Shown here in pieces: positions 62,934 to 64,000 of a stretch of DNA of 64,000 nucleotides (the stretch's first letter is position 1; the number at the start of each line of letters is the position of its first letter). The DNA is taken from the NCBI GenBank assembly GCA_031409515.1, contig JANNXJ010000045.1, forward strand, positions 62,001 to 126,000, given 5' to 3'. This stretch comes from SHZI01 sp031409515. GTDB taxonomy: Bacteria > Pseudomonadota > Gammaproteobacteria > Steroidobacterales > GCA-2729495. Made by a program: the position numbers and the translations under genes. The notes beneath the pieces were generated by a model that saw only the letters and a program-made list of their open reading frames with translations, was not told where the DNA came from and did no database searches.

Positions 62934-64000
62934 CGGCCTGAATCAGGGCCGCAGCGACGGCCTGCCCGTCCCCGTAGAGCATGTGGGTGTTGTCGAGAAA
63001 GAACAGGCCGTTCTCGATGCCCGAGAAGCCGGCGCCCTTGCCGCGCTTGATCACGATGACGTTCCTGGACTTGTCTGCGTTCAGGATCGGCATGCCGTAG
63101 ATGGGGCTGGACTTGTCGGTCCGGGCCGCCGGATTGACCACATCGTTGGCGCCGATGATGAGGGCGACGTCGGTGTTGTCGAATTCTGCGTTGATCTCGG
63201 ACTCGTCGTAGATCACGTCGTAGGGAACCCCTGCTTCCGCAAGCAGCACGTTCATGTGGCCCGGCATCCGGCCCGCCACCGGGTGAATGGCGAACTTAAC
63301 GGTCACGCCCCGCTCCTGCAGCAGCTTGGCCAGCTCCCACACCTTGTGCTGGGCCTGGGCCACCGCCATGCCATAGCCTGGCACGATGATCACTTTCTGC
63401 GCGAAAGCCATCATCACGCCCACGTCGGCAGCGTCGATGGGCTTCATCGACCCGCTGACTTCGCCCTGGGGACCCGCCGTGTCGCCGAAGCCGGAGAACA
63501 GCACGTTGGCCAGTGACCGGTTCATGGCCTTGGCCATCAGCTGGGTGAGCAGGGTGCCGGCGGAGCCCACCACCATCCCGGCAATGATCATGGCCGCGTT
63601 GTTGAGCACAAAGCCCTCGAAAGCGACCGCCAGACCGGTAAGCGCGTTGTAGAGGGAAATCACCACCGGCATATCAGCGCCGCCGATCGGCAGCGTCATG
63701 GTCACGCCGAGCACCAGAGCCAGCCCGAAGAAGAGGGTGACCATGCCCGGCACGGGACCGGCCGCAGCCAGCACCAGAGAAGCGCCCGCCAGCACCGAAG
63801 CCAGGAGCAAAGCCAGGTTGACGAAGTTCTGCCCGCGGAACCGGAACGACCGCTTGATGAGGTCCTGAAGTTTACCGAAGGCGATCAGGCTGCCCGAGAA
63901 AGACACCGCGCCGATAAGTCCGCCGAGCACAGCCAGCGCCAGGACCACGGTGGAATGGGCTTCACCCTTGAAGAGCTCGACGGCCGCGATCGCTGCTGCC
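62920..64000 (-). CDS. pntB: NAD(P) transhydrogenase subunit beta, 5' end outside the window
   Basis: PntB carries membrane helices of domain II and the NADP-binding domain III of proton-translocating transhydrogenase. About 360 residues are visible, open to the window edge. The membrane part has repeated helices with LGVTMTLPIGGADMPVVISLYNALTG, and domain III has the VPGYGMAVAQAQHKVWEL motif and the closing NTHMLYGDGQAVAAALIQAV. The stop is inside a family A repeat. Confidence 0.95.
   Translation of the reverse strand, partial: AAAIAAVELFKGEAHSTVVLALAVLGGLIGAVSFSGSLIAFGKLQDLIKRSFRFRGQNFVNLALLLASVLAGASLVLAAAGPVPGMVTLFFGLALVLGVTMTLPIGGADMPVVISLYNALTGLAVAFEGFVLNNAAMIIAGMVVGSAGTLLTQLMAKAMNRSLANVLFSGFGDTAGPQGEVSGSMKPIDAADVGVMMAFAQKVIIVPGYGMAVAQAQHKVWELAKLLQERGVTVKFAIHPVAGRMPGHMNVLLAEAGVPYDVIYDESEINAEFDNTDVALIIGANDVVNPAARTDKSSPIYGMPILNADKSRNVIVIKRGKGAGFSGIENGLFFLDNTHMLYGDGQAVAAALIQAVKAL

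Overview
The window is high-GC, gene-dense chromosomal DNA from a gammaproteobacterium. The support is the order rsmG-parA-parB-atpIBEFHAGDC-glmU-glmS, the blocks topA-smg-dprA-LysM and def-fmt-rsmB-DUF4390-ntrY-ntrX, RraB-type and SPOR proteins, and a gamma-type shikimate, glutathione and repair gene set. The order or genus cannot be fixed from the sequence alone; a non-enteric, non-Pseudomonas lineage is the best guess. No tRNA, rRNA or CRISPR was seen.

Layout. 1-3457: the 3' part of an acrylyl-CoA reductase-like gene with an internal tandem duplication, then rsmG, parA and parB. 3593-10513: the complete F1Fo ATP synthase operon behind a good sigma-70-type promoter. 10514-13496: an accessory insert separating atpC from glmU. 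It holds an exported protein of unknown function, a terminator, the C-terminal remnant of an IS91-like transposase, a decayed second copy of the atpC 3' end, and a MazEF-type toxin-antitoxin pair with a palindromic operator candidate. 13497-17717: glmU, glmS, a VOC protein and an RraB-like protein. 17721-26061: mixed metabolic genes (S-formylglutathione hydrolase, Tat-exported DUF1838, LLM flavoprotein, HD hydrolase, pirin, lipoprotein, Rieske protein, MFS carrier, exonuclease III). 26058-32757: a stress and membrane cluster (P-type ATPase, di-haem peroxidase, an ATPase remnant, a small membrane protein, UspA, cardiolipin synthase). 32800-41084: prlC, gor, a REP-associated transposase (RAYT), aroE, tag, an MFS carrier and an HDOD protein. 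41142-49664: a large secreted subtilisin, topA, smg, dprA and a LysM protein. 49799-56849: def, fmt, rsmB, DUF4390 and the NtrY/NtrX two-component pair. 56911 to the end: D-cysteine desulfhydrase/ACC deaminase-like, SPOR protein, argS, priA, a DnaA-box cluster in an AT-rich gap, and the 3' part of pntB.

Two families of palindromic repeats run through the window. Family A begins with GTAG (core GTAGGAGCGCC or GTAGGAGCGG). In all six places where it was seen, the TAG of GTAG is the stop codon of the adjacent gene, nine genes in all. Family B has the core GGGGACATGCCTCATTT and forms long hairpins just after stop codons. Inverted family B copies flank the RAYT gene and one overlaps its stop codon, so the RAYT is the likely mobiliser of family B.

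The most interesting signals are the stop-codon-embedded REP elements, the RAYT/family B system, four DnaA-box-like sites (three exact) beside an AT-rich tract upstream of priA, the IS91-remnant/atpC-duplication island, the NtrX homologue with a degenerate ATPase, and the duplicated Rossmann segment in the acrylyl-CoA reductase gene.
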